A stretch of 64,000 bases of DNA from Amycolatopsis pittospori (GTDB lineage Bacteria; Actinomycetota; Actinomycetes; Mycobacteriales; Pseudonocardiaceae). Below the pieces are notes generated by a model. The model worked only from the letters and a program-made list of their open reading frames with translations. It searched no databases and had not been told where the DNA came from. The DNA is taken from assembly GCF_013870525.1 (NCBI RefSeq), contig NZ_JACBXD010000008.1, positions 1 to 64,000 on the forward strand. Reading direction: 5' to 3'. Shown piece after piece: positions 43,854 to 50,963 of this stretch; positions within the stretch are counted from its first letter, which is position 1; the number at the start of each line of letters is the position of its first letter. Both the position numbers and the translations under genes were made by a program.

Positions 43854-44119
43854 CAGTCCTCGGTGGGCCAGTCGCCGGTCGCCTTGCGATAGCCGATCGC
43901 GCCCGCCCGTTCGGTGGCCGCCTTGACAGCGCCGAAGATCGCGCCCTGCGCCGCGGCGGCGACGATCACCTGGGTCCAGGTGAAATCGCGGTCAGTGGCG
44001 TCCGGCGCGTCTTCGTTCCCGCTCACGCGTTTCCATACCTGCTTGAACGCGATTCCGGCCAGTACGCCGCCCGCGGCGCTCACGGCCATGCTCAGCGGCT
44101 TGTAGAGCACTTTGTTCAC
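43853..44119 (-). CDS. DUF4235 membrane protein
   Basis: 88 residues: KPLSMAVSAAGGVLAGIAFK and the second helix FTWTQVIVAAAAQGAIFGAV are the DUF4235 pattern, with KAATERAGAIGYRKATG at the end. Two membrane helices; role unknown. Its ATG overlaps the preceding gene by four bases, and its TGA shares a base with the NDH-2 ATG. Confidence 0.8.
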   Translation of the reverse strand: MNKVLYKPLSMAVSAAGGVLAGIAFKQVWKRVSGNEDAPDATDRDFTWTQVIVAAAAQGAIFGAVKAATERAGAIGYRKATGDWPTED

Positions 44120-44421
44120 GACGAGGACCTCTTTCGCATGATCAGCCGGATCGTCACCAGCAAGGCGAGCAGACCGGCGAAAATCGGCACGGGGTTCGCA
44201 CGGACGACTTCGGTGCCCTGACGGAACTTTTGGGCGGCCGGCTCGGAGACCTTCTCCGAGATCTTGGCGCTGGCCTGGTCGACCTTTTCGTCGAGGTTGT
44301 CATTGACCCGCGTCTTCACGTCGAGTTTCTGGCCGAGCGCGTCGAGGGTTTCGGTGAGTTCTTCGCGCGCCACGTCACGGTCGGCGCGCGCTTCTTCGGC
44401 GTTCTTGGGGAAATCGCTCAT
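44116..44421 (-). CDS. DUF3618 membrane-associated protein
   Basis: 101 residues: AEEARADRDVAREELTETLD, then ALGQKLDVKTRV, a coiled region, and a C-terminal helix NPVPIFAGLLALLVTIRLIM followed by RKRSSS. This is the DUF3618 layout. The helix anchors it, with the coiled part in the cytoplasm. Overlaps both neighbours by ATGA. Confidence 0.82.
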   Translation of the reverse strand: MSDFPKNAEEARADRDVAREELTETLDALGQKLDVKTRVNDNLDEKVDQASAKISEKVSEPAAQKFRQGTEVVRANPVPIFAGLLALLVTIRLIMRKRSSS

Positions 44422-44831
44422 GAGTGCACTCCCTGCTTTACGGTGTCGACGTCCTCGCGGACGCCCTCGATGGCTTCTTCCGGCAACGGCGGCGTCGCGC
44501 TCGCGACCTCCTTGCGGCCGACGATGGCCGAGATGCCGGCCACCAGCAACAGGGCGGCTCCGGTCACCACGGCCGCCAGCCAGGCGGGCATGACCAGGGC
44601 GAGCGCCAGGACCACCGCGGCGATCAGGGTCGCCAGGCCGAACAAGGCGAGGACACCGGCGGCACCGAACAACCCGGCGCCCAGCCCCATCCGTTTCCCC
44701 TTGCGCTGCAACTCGAACACGGCCAGCCGCATTTCGTCGCGGACCAGGCGTTTGACCTCGTCGCTCAGGTCGGAGACCAGCTCGCCGACCGACCGATCCG
44801 CGGCCGGCTTCCGGTGGGTTTCTTCGATCAT
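44418..44831 (-). CDS. Actinobacterial Holin-X (phage-holin superfamily III) protein
   Basis: 137 residues: SVGELVSDLSDEVKRLVRDE, LAVFELQRKGKRMGLGAGLF, then two hydrophobic helices rich in Leu/Val/Ala. It is the first gene of the holin-X / DUF3618 / DUF4235 / NDH-2 unit, with RBS GAGGAGG before ATG 44831. This trio is common in actinomycetes and often stress controlled. Despite the name there is no phage context. Confidence 0.82.
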   Translation of the reverse strand: MIEETHRKPAADRSVGELVSDLSDEVKRLVRDEMRLAVFELQRKGKRMGLGAGLFGAAGVLALFGLATLIAAVVLALALVMPAWLAAVVTGAALLLVAGISAIVGRKEVASATPPLPEEAIEGVREDVDTVKQGVHS

Positions 44832-44863
44832 GGAGCACCTCCTCAGGGCTGTCTGCCCGCCGG

Positions 44864-44889
44864 GTACCCGGGAGTAAGGACGATCAATC
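44864..44889 (-). promoter_or_regulatory. SigF-type promoter of the holin-X operon
   Basis: On the minus strand, GATT, 16 bases, GGGTAC. It fits GTTT-N15-17-GGGTA with one mismatch in the -35, 32 bases before the ATG. Confidence 0.6.
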
Positions 44890-44896
44890 ACGATGA

Positions 44897-44922
44897 GTTT
44901 CAGGCCTCCGGACGCCGGGTAG
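44897..44922 (+). promoter_or_regulatory. SigF-type promoter of the 44969 gene
   Basis: GTTT, 16 bases, GGGTAG, 46 bases before the ATG. The GTTT and GGGTA parts fit the mycobacterial SigF consensus exactly. Confidence 0.7.
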
Positions 44923-44968
44923 CCGAGGGGAGTACCGGCTCGAAAGCACCCAACCGAATGGAGGATGC

Positions 44969-45430
44969 ATGAGCACGATCACCGAAATGGTCGACGTCGA
45001 AGTCCCGGTGAAAACCGCATACAACCAGTGGACGCAGTTCGAATCCTTTCCGAAGTTCATGGAAGGCGTCGAAGAGATCCGTCAGATCGACGCGACCCAC
45101 ACCCACTGGGTGACGAAATTCGGTGGTGTGAGCCGGGAGTTCGACGCGACCATCACCGAACAACATCCCGACGAGCGCGTCGCGTGGACCTCGGACTCCG
45201 GTCCCGACCACGCCGGCGTGATCACCTTCCATCGCCTGGACGACAACAAGACCAGGGTCACCGCGCAGATGGAGATCGACCCCGAGGGTTTCGTCGAGAA
45301 CGTCGCCGACAAACTCGGCGTCCTTGACCGTCGCGTCAAGAGCGACATGAAGCGGTTCAAGGAGTTCATCGAGAGCCGCGGTGGCGAGACCGGCGCGTGG
45401 CGCGGCGACGTGGACCGCCCCGGCAGCTGA
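44969..45430 (+). CDS. SRPBCC/polyketide-cyclase-like protein
   Basis: 153 residues of the CoxG/SRPBCC 'cyclase/dehydrase' type: VDVEVPVKTAYNQWTQFESF, then PKFMEGVEEIRQIDATHTHW, TRVTAQMEIDPEGFVENVAD and KRFKEFIESRG. Close relatives are often linked to SigB/SigF stress genes. RBS GGAGG lies four bases before the ATG. Ligand unknown. It has its own SigF-type promoter. Confidence 0.85.
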   Translation: MSTITEMVDVEVPVKTAYNQWTQFESFPKFMEGVEEIRQIDATHTHWVTKFGGVSREFDATITEQHPDERVAWTSDSGPDHAGVITFHRLDDNKTRVTAQMEIDPEGFVENVADKLGVLDRRVKSDMKRFKEFIESRGGETGAWRGDVDRPGS

Positions 45431-45436
45431 TCCGAG

Positions 45437-45487
45437 CCCGGGACCTCCCCCTGGATGACGCGTTTTCCAGGAGGAGGTCCCGGGTAT
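45437..45487 (+). promoter_or_regulatory. inverted repeat fused to a SigF-type promoter
   Basis: GTTT at 45462, 16 bases, GGGTAT at 45482 is a full SigF-type match. An 18-bp inverted repeat (45437-45454 with 45467-45484, one mismatch) overlaps it: the right arm fills the spacer and enters the -10. It also follows the upstream stop codon by six bases, so it may end one transcript and carry the next promoter. Confidence 0.65.
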
Positions 45488-45525
45488 CTCAGGGGTGAGG
45501 TCCACAACGAAGGGAGCGTCCCGGC

Positions 45526-45987
45526 ATGACTACCAACGCATATGTCGCCTTCCTCGTCATCGGGGTGGCGCTGGTCATGCTCGACGGCTTGATCATCTAC
45601 CAGAGCGGCAAGCGCTACCTCCAGGGTTCCAGCGGTGATCCCGCCACCGGAGCTTCCATGTCGTGGCTGGTCACGGTGCTGTTCCACCTCGCGACGCTGG
45701 GCGTGCTGGCGCTCCTGTCGACCATCGACATCGGCGGCAGCGACCTGCCCGGTGTCGTGGGCCGTCTGGGCGTCCTGTTGCTGGTCCTGGCCATCGCGCA
45801 CGCGATCACGCTCAGCGTGCTCTCCCGGATCCGTGGTGAGCAGGAGGCCGAAGCGGTCATCAACCGCAAGCAGCGCGTCGAGCCCGAGCAGCAGGGCACG
45901 ACGGTGACCCCGGTTCCCGGCCAGGCCGGCCGCTACCCGACCGCGAGCCCGTCGATCGAGCAGCAGGCGCCGTATACGACGCCGTGA
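45526..45987 (+). CDS. membrane protein of unknown function (153 aa)
   Basis: Three hydrophobic helices (FLVIGVALVMLDGLIIY; WLVTVLFHLATLGVLALL; LGVLLLVLAIAHAITL) and a polar tail with Gln, Pro and Thr. No family recognised. RBS AAGGGAG. It carries the best SigF-type promoter in the window, 39 bases before its ATG. The stop is followed by two large hairpins. Confidence 0.7.
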   Translation: MTTNAYVAFLVIGVALVMLDGLIIYQSGKRYLQGSSGDPATGASMSWLVTVLFHLATLGVLALLSTIDIGGSDLPGVVGRLGVLLLVLAIAHAITLSVLSRIRGEQEAEAVINRKQRVEPEQQGTTVTPVPGQAGRYPTASPSIEQQAPYTTP

Positions 45988-46060
45988 TCAACCCTGGGCC
46001 GGCTATCCCGCTAAAACCGGCCCTACCTCTCGAAAAGTGCGTCCTCGGGAGCTCAGTGTG

Positions 46061-46107
46061 GCGAAAGCCACGTTCGCAACACTGAAGGTTGCGAACGTGG
46101 CTTTCGC
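46061..46107. terminator. perfect 20-bp hairpin
   Basis: GCGAAAGCCACGTTCGCAAC, seven bases, exact complement. It lies between the membrane protein gene (+) and sigF (-), 73 bp after the former's stop. Confidence 0.7.
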
Positions 46108-46143
46108 AACGTCGTCTCGGCGGATTCGGCAACCTCTCCGGGA

Positions 46144-46200
46144 ACGCTATGAACGGCCCGTTACTTGCAAAATTTGCAAGTAACGGGCCGTTCATAGCGT
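46144..46200. terminator. perfect 28-bp hairpin after sigF
   Basis: Two 28-base arms around a single central A, with no mismatch. It ends six bases before the sigF stop codon position (46207), so on the minus strand it follows the gene at once. The longest perfect palindrome I found in the window. Confidence 0.75.
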
Positions 46201-46206
46201 CCGGGA

Positions 46207-46995
46207 CTACTCCGAGAGCTTCCCTCGCAGCTGCTCCAACGTCTGCGAGAGAAGCCGCGAGACGTGCATCTGCGAGATACCGACCCGTTCCGCGATCTGC
46301 GTCTGGGTGTAGCCGCCGAAGAACCGCATCACGAGGATCGCGCGTTCCCGCTTCGGGAGCTCCCGAAGCAGTGGTTGCAACGCCTCGTGGTTCTCCACCA
46401 ACGCCATCTCGTGGTCTTCCTCGCCGATCGTGTCGGCGAGCGAGAGGGCATCGGTGTTGTCATCGTGCACCGGCTTGTCGACCGACAACGTCTGGTACGC
46501 CTGGCCGGCGAGCAGTCCTTCGCGTACTTCGTTGACTTCGAGGCCGAGGTATTCGGCGAGTTCGGTCGGCGTCGGCGCGCGGCCGAGGCGCTGGGAGAGC
46601 GCGGCCGTGCCCTGGCTGAGGGAGACGTGGAGTTCCTTGAGCCGCCTGGGTACCCGGACCGACCAGCCGGTGTCGCGGAAGTGCCGCCGGACCTCACCCA
46701 TGATCGTGGGCACGGCGAAGGAGAGGAAGTCGTGGCCGCGGCCGGGGTCGAACCGGTCGACGGCGTTGATCAACCCGATCCGCGCCACCTGCACCAGATC
46801 CTCGCGGGGCTCGCCCCTGCCGGAGAACCGGGTGGCGATGTGCTCCGCGAGCGGCAGCAGTTCGGTGACCAGGCGATCCCGAAGGTCTTGACGCTGTGGG
46901 GAATCTCCCGGCAGCGAGAACATCTCTTGGAACAGCGGCTCGCAGTGGGCGTAGTCGTCCGCCTGCCGCGTGCTCGATCGGCGCTCGGCGCTCAC
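46207..46995 (-). CDS. sigF: SigB/SigF-family stress sigma factor
   Basis: 262 residues from GTG 46995, which overlaps the anti-sigma gene stop by four bases (GTGA). Regions 2 to 4 are complete: HIATRFSGRGEPREDLVQVA, RIGLINAVDRFDPGRGHDFL, SFAVPTIMGEVRRHFRDTGW, RVPRRLKEL, then FFGGYTQTQIAERVGISQMH with VSRLLSQTLEQLRGKL. It directs RNA polymerase to GTTT-N-GGGTAT-type promoters, several of which surround it. Confidence 0.93.
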   Translation of the reverse strand: MSAERRSSTRQADDYAHCEPLFQEMFSLPGDSPQRQDLRDRLVTELLPLAEHIATRFSGRGEPREDLVQVARIGLINAVDRFDPGRGHDFLSFAVPTIMGEVRRHFRDTGWSVRVPRRLKELHVSLSQGTAALSQRLGRAPTPTELAEYLGLEVNEVREGLLAGQAYQTLSVDKPVHDDNTDALSLADTIGEEDHEMALVENHEALQPLLRELPKRERAILVMRFFGGYTQTQIAERVGISQMHVSRLLSQTLEQLRGKLSE

Positions 46996-47444
46996 CCGTC
47001 GCTCGTTCCCGGGGCCAGGACGAGGTCGATCGTCGTCGTACCCCCAGTCTCGCCGGGCGCCGGCTCGCAGCGGGCCGTCACCGAATGCGTCAAGGTCGTC
47101 AGGACGTGCCATCCGAACGTCGTTTCGCTCGGCAGGTAGGGCTTCGCCGTCGTCGTCGAGATCGAGACGGCGATTCCCTCCGGTATCTCGTGAAAGACAC
47201 AGCACAGGGTCGCTCCCAGTTCTGCGGGCTGGACAAGTTGGGAACAGGCTTCGTCGACGGCCATCTTCGCGTCTGAAATGGCGTCCAAGCCGAAGTCCGC
47301 GCGCGCCACCACACCGTGGGTGAGCGTGCGGACGAGTGGAATCTGCTCGGCCTCGGCGGGGAGGCGAAGCTCGACCCGGTCGAGCAAGCCGTCCGACTGA
47401 GGCCGAATCTGGGGGGTCAGACCGCCCCGTCCGTGTGCATCCAT
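46992..47444 (-). CDS. rsbW: RsbW/RsbT-like anti-sigma factor kinase
   Basis: 150 residues of the HATPase_c_2 fold: VELRLPAEAEQIPLVRTLTH, N-box-like ISDAKMAVDEACSQLV, then GIAVSISTTTAKPYLPSETT, FGWHVLTTLTHSV. The N-box Asn is replaced (ACSQLV), so kinase activity is uncertain while binding to the sigma factor may remain. Translation is coupled to sigF. A likely SigF promoter upstream would make the locus self-amplifying. Confidence 0.85.
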   Translation of the reverse strand: MDAHGRGGLTPQIRPQSDGLLDRVELRLPAEAEQIPLVRTLTHGVVARADFGLDAISDAKMAVDEACSQLVQPAELGATLCCVFHEIPEGIAVSISTTTAKPYLPSETTFGWHVLTTLTHSVTARCEPAPGETGGTTTIDLVLAPGTSDG

Positions 47445-47452
47445 TGCGGTAC

Positions 47453-47478
47453 CTATCCGTCCGTGGCCGTGGGAGAAC
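47453..47478 (-). promoter_or_regulatory. possible SigF-type promoter of rsbW-sigF
   Basis: On the minus strand, GTTC, 16 bases, GGATAG, nine bases before the rsbW ATG. Two mismatches to GTTT/GGGTAT, so weaker than its neighbours. Confidence 0.4.
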
Positions 47479-47508
47479 CGCGGAGGGGATCCGCCGCGGG
47501 ACGCGTAC

Positions 47509-47841
47509 TCAACGGCCGAGGGCGCGCTGAAGCTCCTTTTTGGACATCTTCGACCTGCCTTCGACGTTGCGCTTCTTCGCTTCGTTGTAGAGCTGGTCCT
47601 TGGTAGGGCCGTTCGGGCCCTGCCGGTTCCCGGACCGCTTCCCGCCGCGCCGCTGTGGTGACATGTCCTGAGTGGAGGTGCGGCTCGCTTCGCGCGACTC
47701 GCCCGACTGGGCGCGGTTCTTGTTGACCGTACGCGCGGCGATCTCCTCGGCGCGGTCGGTACTCGCGCCGCGGTCCTTCGCCGAGTCCTTGATGTGCTTG
47801 TACTGACGCTCGCGTTTGTCGCTCCAAGTCTGCTGCGGCAT
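47509..47841 (-). CDS. plasmid-stabilisation-like protein with Rho_N-type end
   Basis: 110 residues, very basic: QTWSDKRERQYKHIKDSAKD, a Ser/Arg/Gly-rich middle, and KDQLYNEAKKRNVEGRSKMS plus KKELQRALGR at the end, matching the Rho N-terminal/SAP-like nucleic-acid-binding helix pair. Commonly annotated as plasmid stabilisation protein, but on chromosomes it seems part of stress regulons. A SigF-type promoter lies 26 bp upstream. Confidence 0.8.
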   Translation of the reverse strand: MPQQTWSDKRERQYKHIKDSAKDRGASTDRAEEIAARTVNKNRAQSGESREASRTSTQDMSPQRRGGKRSGNRQGPNGPTKDQLYNEAKKRNVEGRSKMSKKELQRALGR

Positions 47842-47867
47842 GACGGGCTCCTTTCTTCTTCGGACAG

Positions 47868-47894
47868 GTACCCCGATCGTTTCGCCGGATAAAC
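47868..47894 (-). promoter_or_regulatory. SigF-type promoter of the 47509-47841 gene
   Basis: On the minus strand, GTTT, 17 bases, GGGTAC. Back to back with the next promoter; the -35 elements are five bases apart. Confidence 0.7.
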
Positions 47895-47899
47895 CTCTG

Positions 47900-47924
47900 G
47901 TTGGCCTCGGGAACGGGCGGGTAC
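47900..47924 (+). promoter_or_regulatory. SigF-type promoter of the 47954 gene
   Basis: GTTG, 15 bases, GGGTAC, 29 bases before the ATG. Confidence 0.6.
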
Positions 47925-47953
47925 GCGGTGGTCAGACGTGAAGGGAGGCTTCG

Positions 47954-48916
47954 ATGCGCATCGGCTACACGCTCATGACCGAACAGGCCGGACCGAAGGA
48001 CCTGGTCGGATACGCCGCCGGGGCGGAGAAGGCGGGATTCGACTTCGAGGTGATGAGCGACCACTACTCGCCTTGGCTGGACGCACAGGGCCATTCGCCG
48101 TACGCCTGGAGCGTGCTGGGGGCGGTGACCCAGACCACCGAACGGGTGGAGCTGATGACCTTCGTGACCTGTCCGACCATGCGGTATCACCCCGCGGTGG
48201 TGGCGCAGAAGGCGGCGACCGTCCAGGCGCTGTCGGACGGCCGGTTCACCCTCGGACTCGGCGCGGGGGAGAACCTGAACGAGCATGTTGTCGGGCGCGG
48301 CTGGCCACCGGCGAACGTCCGGCACGACATGCTCGCCGAAGCCGTCCAGATCATCGGCGGGCTGTTCGACGGCGGATACTTCAACTACGCGGGAGACCAC
48401 TTCAGGGTGGATTCGGCGAAGCTCTGGGATCTGCCGGAGCAGCGCGTGCCGATCGCCGTCGCGGTGTCCGGTTCACAGTCGGTGACCCGGTTCGCGCCGA
48501 TCGCCGACGCGATGATCGCCGTCGACCCGAACGCGTCGCTGGGCCGGGAGTGGGACGCCACCAAACCCGGCTCGCCCGCCCGCAAGATCGCCCAGCTCCC
48601 GGTCTCCTGGGGTGAAGACCGCGACGCCGCGATCCGGCGCGCGCACGAGCAGTTCCGCTGGTTGGGCGGGGGCTGGAAGGTCAACGCCGAACTGCCCGGT
48701 CCGGCCGGGTTCGCCGGCGCCACCCGGTTCGTCAAACCCGAGGATGTCGCCGCGGCCATCCCGTGCGGGCCGGACGTCGATCCGATCCTGAAACAGGTCG
48801 CCGAGTTCGAGGCGGCCGGATTCACCGACCTCGCCCTCATCCAGATCGGCGGCGACCAGCAGGACGGCTTCCTCCGGTTCGCCGAAGACGCCCTGCTCCC
48901 GGCGCTGCGGGGCTGA
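47954..48916 (+). CDS. F420-dependent oxidoreductase of the G6PDH-related LLM group (TIGR03557-like)
   Basis: 320 residues: RIGYTLMTEQAGPKDLVGYA, VMSDHYSPWLDAQGHSPYAW, GRFTLGLGAGENLNEHVVG, LIQIGGDQQDGFLRFAEDAL. The SDHYSPW block equals the F420/catalytic-His block of FGD (SDHFQPW), but the phosphate-binding residues of FGD are not conserved, so glucose-6-phosphate is unlikely. RBS AAGGGAGG. SigF-type promoter upstream, so it is probably a stress-time F420 enzyme. Confidence 0.88.
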   Translation: MRIGYTLMTEQAGPKDLVGYAAGAEKAGFDFEVMSDHYSPWLDAQGHSPYAWSVLGAVTQTTERVELMTFVTCPTMRYHPAVVAQKAATVQALSDGRFTLGLGAGENLNEHVVGRGWPPANVRHDMLAEAVQIIGGLFDGGYFNYAGDHFRVDSAKLWDLPEQRVPIAVAVSGSQSVTRFAPIADAMIAVDPNASLGREWDATKPGSPARKIAQLPVSWGEDRDAAIRRAHEQFRWLGGGWKVNAELPGPAGFAGATRFVKPEDVAAAIPCGPDVDPILKQVAEFEAAGFTDLALIQIGGDQQDGFLRFAEDALLPALRG

Positions 48917-48972
48917 TTCACACGGACGGAGTAGGCGTTGCCGGTCTCTGGCACCCGGGCGTGGACTCCTGT

Positions 48973-48996
48973 GTTCAAGCCGGCGCTCGTGGGTAA
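48973..48996 (+). promoter_or_regulatory. SigF-like promoter of the 49036 gene
   Basis: GTTC, 14 bases, GGGTAA, 39 bases before the ATG. The spacing is one base short of the usual range. Confidence 0.4.
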
Positions 48997-49035
48997 TAAG
49001 GGACGGACACCGGCCTTCGACCCAAGGGGGAACCG

Positions 49036-49233
49036 ATGAAACGAGACCTGTCGACCGGACTCCATCCGGTACCCGACCTGCTGGCCGAGGACCCCGGCTC
49101 ACCTGAGCAGGCGGAAGTGCGCCGGAAGGCGGCGCTCGCCGTGGCTTCGGGGGCGAAGGACTCCGACGACTGCGCGATGCTGCTGGACATGCTCGGCCTG
49201 CACGACGGTGGCCGAACCTCCGAAGTGGCTTGA
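49036..49233 (+). CDS. small conserved protein (65 aa), paralogue of 16850
   Basis: Shares with the 16850 product the block RKAA..VA, then DDCAMLLDMLGLHDG. AGGGGGAA precedes the ATG. Acidic, no signal peptide. Function unknown. Both copies have GGGTA-type -10 elements upstream. Confidence 0.7.
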   Translation: MKRDLSTGLHPVPDLLAEDPGSPEQAEVRRKAALAVASGAKDSDDCAMLLDMLGLHDGGRTSEVA

Positions 49234-49601
49234 TTCGAAGTGCCGTGCGCCACCACGAAGACCGCGACGAAGGCCTGATATGCCTCGTCGCGGTCGGTGC
49301 GCGAAGTACCGCCGACGGATGAACCGTCGCCACCGCGGAACTCGATCGCCTCGCCGCGGCTTCGGGTGATGCGGAAGTCGTCGCCCAGAAGAGCCTTCGC
49401 CGCCCGTCCTCCTGATCTCCCGGCTGTCCGCCCGCCGGATCGGTGGTCTCGGATCGATCCGCGCCGGCGCCTTGGCCGCCGGGCGGTCACCCGAAGTTCG
49501 CGGCCAGCCCCGTCTGAGTCAGGATTTCCTTCCCGCTGGGCAACCCCGGCGCGCTCACCCCCGGTTCTAGGAGGTATGAGCGAAAAACAGGGGAGGCCTG
49601 G
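49234..49601. other. 368-bp gap, possible decayed gene on the minus strand
   Basis: A minus-strand frame at about 49230-49400 reads FRGGDGSSVGGTSRTDRDEA and YQAFVAVFVVAHGTSN, which has a protein-like look, but there is no start or RBS and it runs into the small gene at 49036. It may be a relic. Nothing else is supported. Confidence 0.3.
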
Positions 49602-50096
49602 GTGAAGCGGTCCGACGAAACGGCGTACCGGGAGTACGTCACGTCCCGGATGGAGGTACTGCGGCGGACGGGCTACCTGCTCTGCCACGACTGGCATCTC
49701 GCGGACGATCTGGTGTCGATCACGATCGCCAAGCTCTACCGGCATTGGAAACGGGCGAGCGGCGTCGACCATCTCGACGCCTACGTGCGCCGGATCCTCG
49801 TGCGCACCTGGCTCGACGAACGCGGCAGGCCGTGGCGGCGGGAAGAACCGGCGGATGACCTGCCCGAACCGGCGGTGGAGCTGACCTCGAGGGTACTGGA
49901 CCGGGCGCAGCTGTTCGATCTGCTCGAAGCCCTGCCGCCGCGGCGCCGGGCGGCGGTCGTGCTGCGCATCTATTGCGACCTCTCGGTCGAGGAAACGGCC
50001 GGGATCCTCGGCTGTTCGGCGGGAACGGTGAAGAGCCAGACCGCGCGGGGCCTCGACACGTTGCGTGCCCGGCTGGCCGAAACCACCTTGAGCTGA
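49602..50096 (+). CDS. SigE-family ECF sigma factor
   Basis: 164 residues from GTG 49602 with GGGGAGG upstream. Region 2: YREYVTSRMEVLRRTGYLLC, DWHLADDLVSITIAKLYRHW; region 4: LEALPPRRRAAVVLRIYCDL, SVEETAGILGCSAGTVKSQT. This is the SigE-family (SigL/ECF-type) short sigma group of actinomycetes. The next gene encodes a membrane protein, probably its anti-sigma partner. Confidence 0.9.
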   Translation: MKRSDETAYREYVTSRMEVLRRTGYLLCHDWHLADDLVSITIAKLYRHWKRASGVDHLDAYVRRILVRTWLDERGRPWRREEPADDLPEPAVELTSRVLDRAQLFDLLEALPPRRRAAVVLRIYCDLSVEETAGILGCSAGTVKSQTARGLDTLRARLAETTLS

Positions 50097-50107
50097 AGGA
50101 GATCGAG

Positions 50108-50959
50108 ATGACCAAGGAACGGATCGACGAGATCATCGGCGCGGCCCCGCCGTCCACTGTGGACGTCGACGCGATCGTGGCGCGAGAGCGGAAGACAGCC
50201 TGGCTCCGGCCGAACCCCTGGATGGCGGCGGCCGCCGGGGTGGCCGCCGTCGCGGTCGGGGCGGCCTTCGTCCTCGCCCCCGGATCGTCGGGGACGGTGA
50301 GCCCGGCGGCTCCGCCGTCCTCGCCGCCGGAACTACCGGAGCCCTGCAAGATCCCCACCCTGATGGGCCCGGTGCCGACGGAGAAACCGGCCGACGCGAT
50401 GACACGGCTCACCGGGGTGTTGACCACGGCGGTGACCGCCCGGCTCGCGGCGGGCACGACACTGACCCCCAGCGCGGCGAACTACCCCGAGGCCGACCCC
50501 GGGCGCGGACCGCTGCAGGTCGTCCACTCGTCGAGGCCGGTGACCAACGGCGGCGGCGGCATGTGCAGCGGCGGCGAGGACGAGTTCCTCGCGGGGGCGA
50601 CCACGGTCCGGTCGGGCAAGAGAGGCGGCGTCCAAGCGACGCTGGGGCGGATGGGCGGCCGCCTGAACCTGCCCGCGGACTGCGTGGACCAGGCACCGGA
50701 GGGGATGGAGCAGGTGTGCCGCCGGACGATCGGGCCGAAGGGGGAGGTCATCGTGGCGACCACCTTGACCGCGAAAGGCGGCGGGCCGTCGATCCACCGG
50801 GTCGAGGTCGCCCGCGCCGACAGGATCGGGGTGATCCTCGATGCCGCGAACGCCGTCGACGCGAAGCGCGACGGGAAGCCGGACAGCCCGGCGCCGCCGC
50901 TCACCCTGGAGCAGCTGACCGAGATCGCGCTCGATCCCGGGATGACGCTCTACCCGTGA
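50108..50959 (+). CDS. membrane protein partnered with the sigma factor, putative anti-sigma
   Basis: 283 residues. A cytoplasmic start of about 35 residues is followed by one membrane helix (WMAAAAGVAAVAVGAAFVLA), a Pro-rich spacer and an extracellular domain of about 200 residues containing Cys residues in CKIPTL, GMCSGG, ADCVDQ and QVCRR that may form disulfides. No zinc-finger ZAS motif. Position 11 bp after the sigma gene with RBS GAAGGAG suggests it controls that factor (inference). Confidence 0.7.
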   Translation: MTKERIDEIIGAAPPSTVDVDAIVARERKTAWLRPNPWMAAAAGVAAVAVGAAFVLAPGSSGTVSPAAPPSSPPELPEPCKIPTLMGPVPTEKPADAMTRLTGVLTTAVTARLAAGTTLTPSAANYPEADPGRGPLQVVHSSRPVTNGGGGMCSGGEDEFLAGATTVRSGKRGGVQATLGRMGGRLNLPADCVDQAPEGMEQVCRRTIGPKGEVIVATTLTAKGGGPSIHRVEVARADRIGVILDAANAVDAKRDGKPDSPAPPLTLEQLTEIALDPGMTLYP

Positions 50960-50963
50960 GCGG

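Noticed and set aside
44116..44831. Prophage remnant suggested by a holin-like gene
   Set aside because: Holin-X, DUF3618 and DUF4235 form a common chromosomal actinobacterial unit; no other phage genes or att sites are near.
47509..47841. Plasmid origin suggested by a plasmid-stabilisation-like name
   Set aside because: No rep, par or iteron sequences; the gene sits in a stress-regulated chromosomal cluster.
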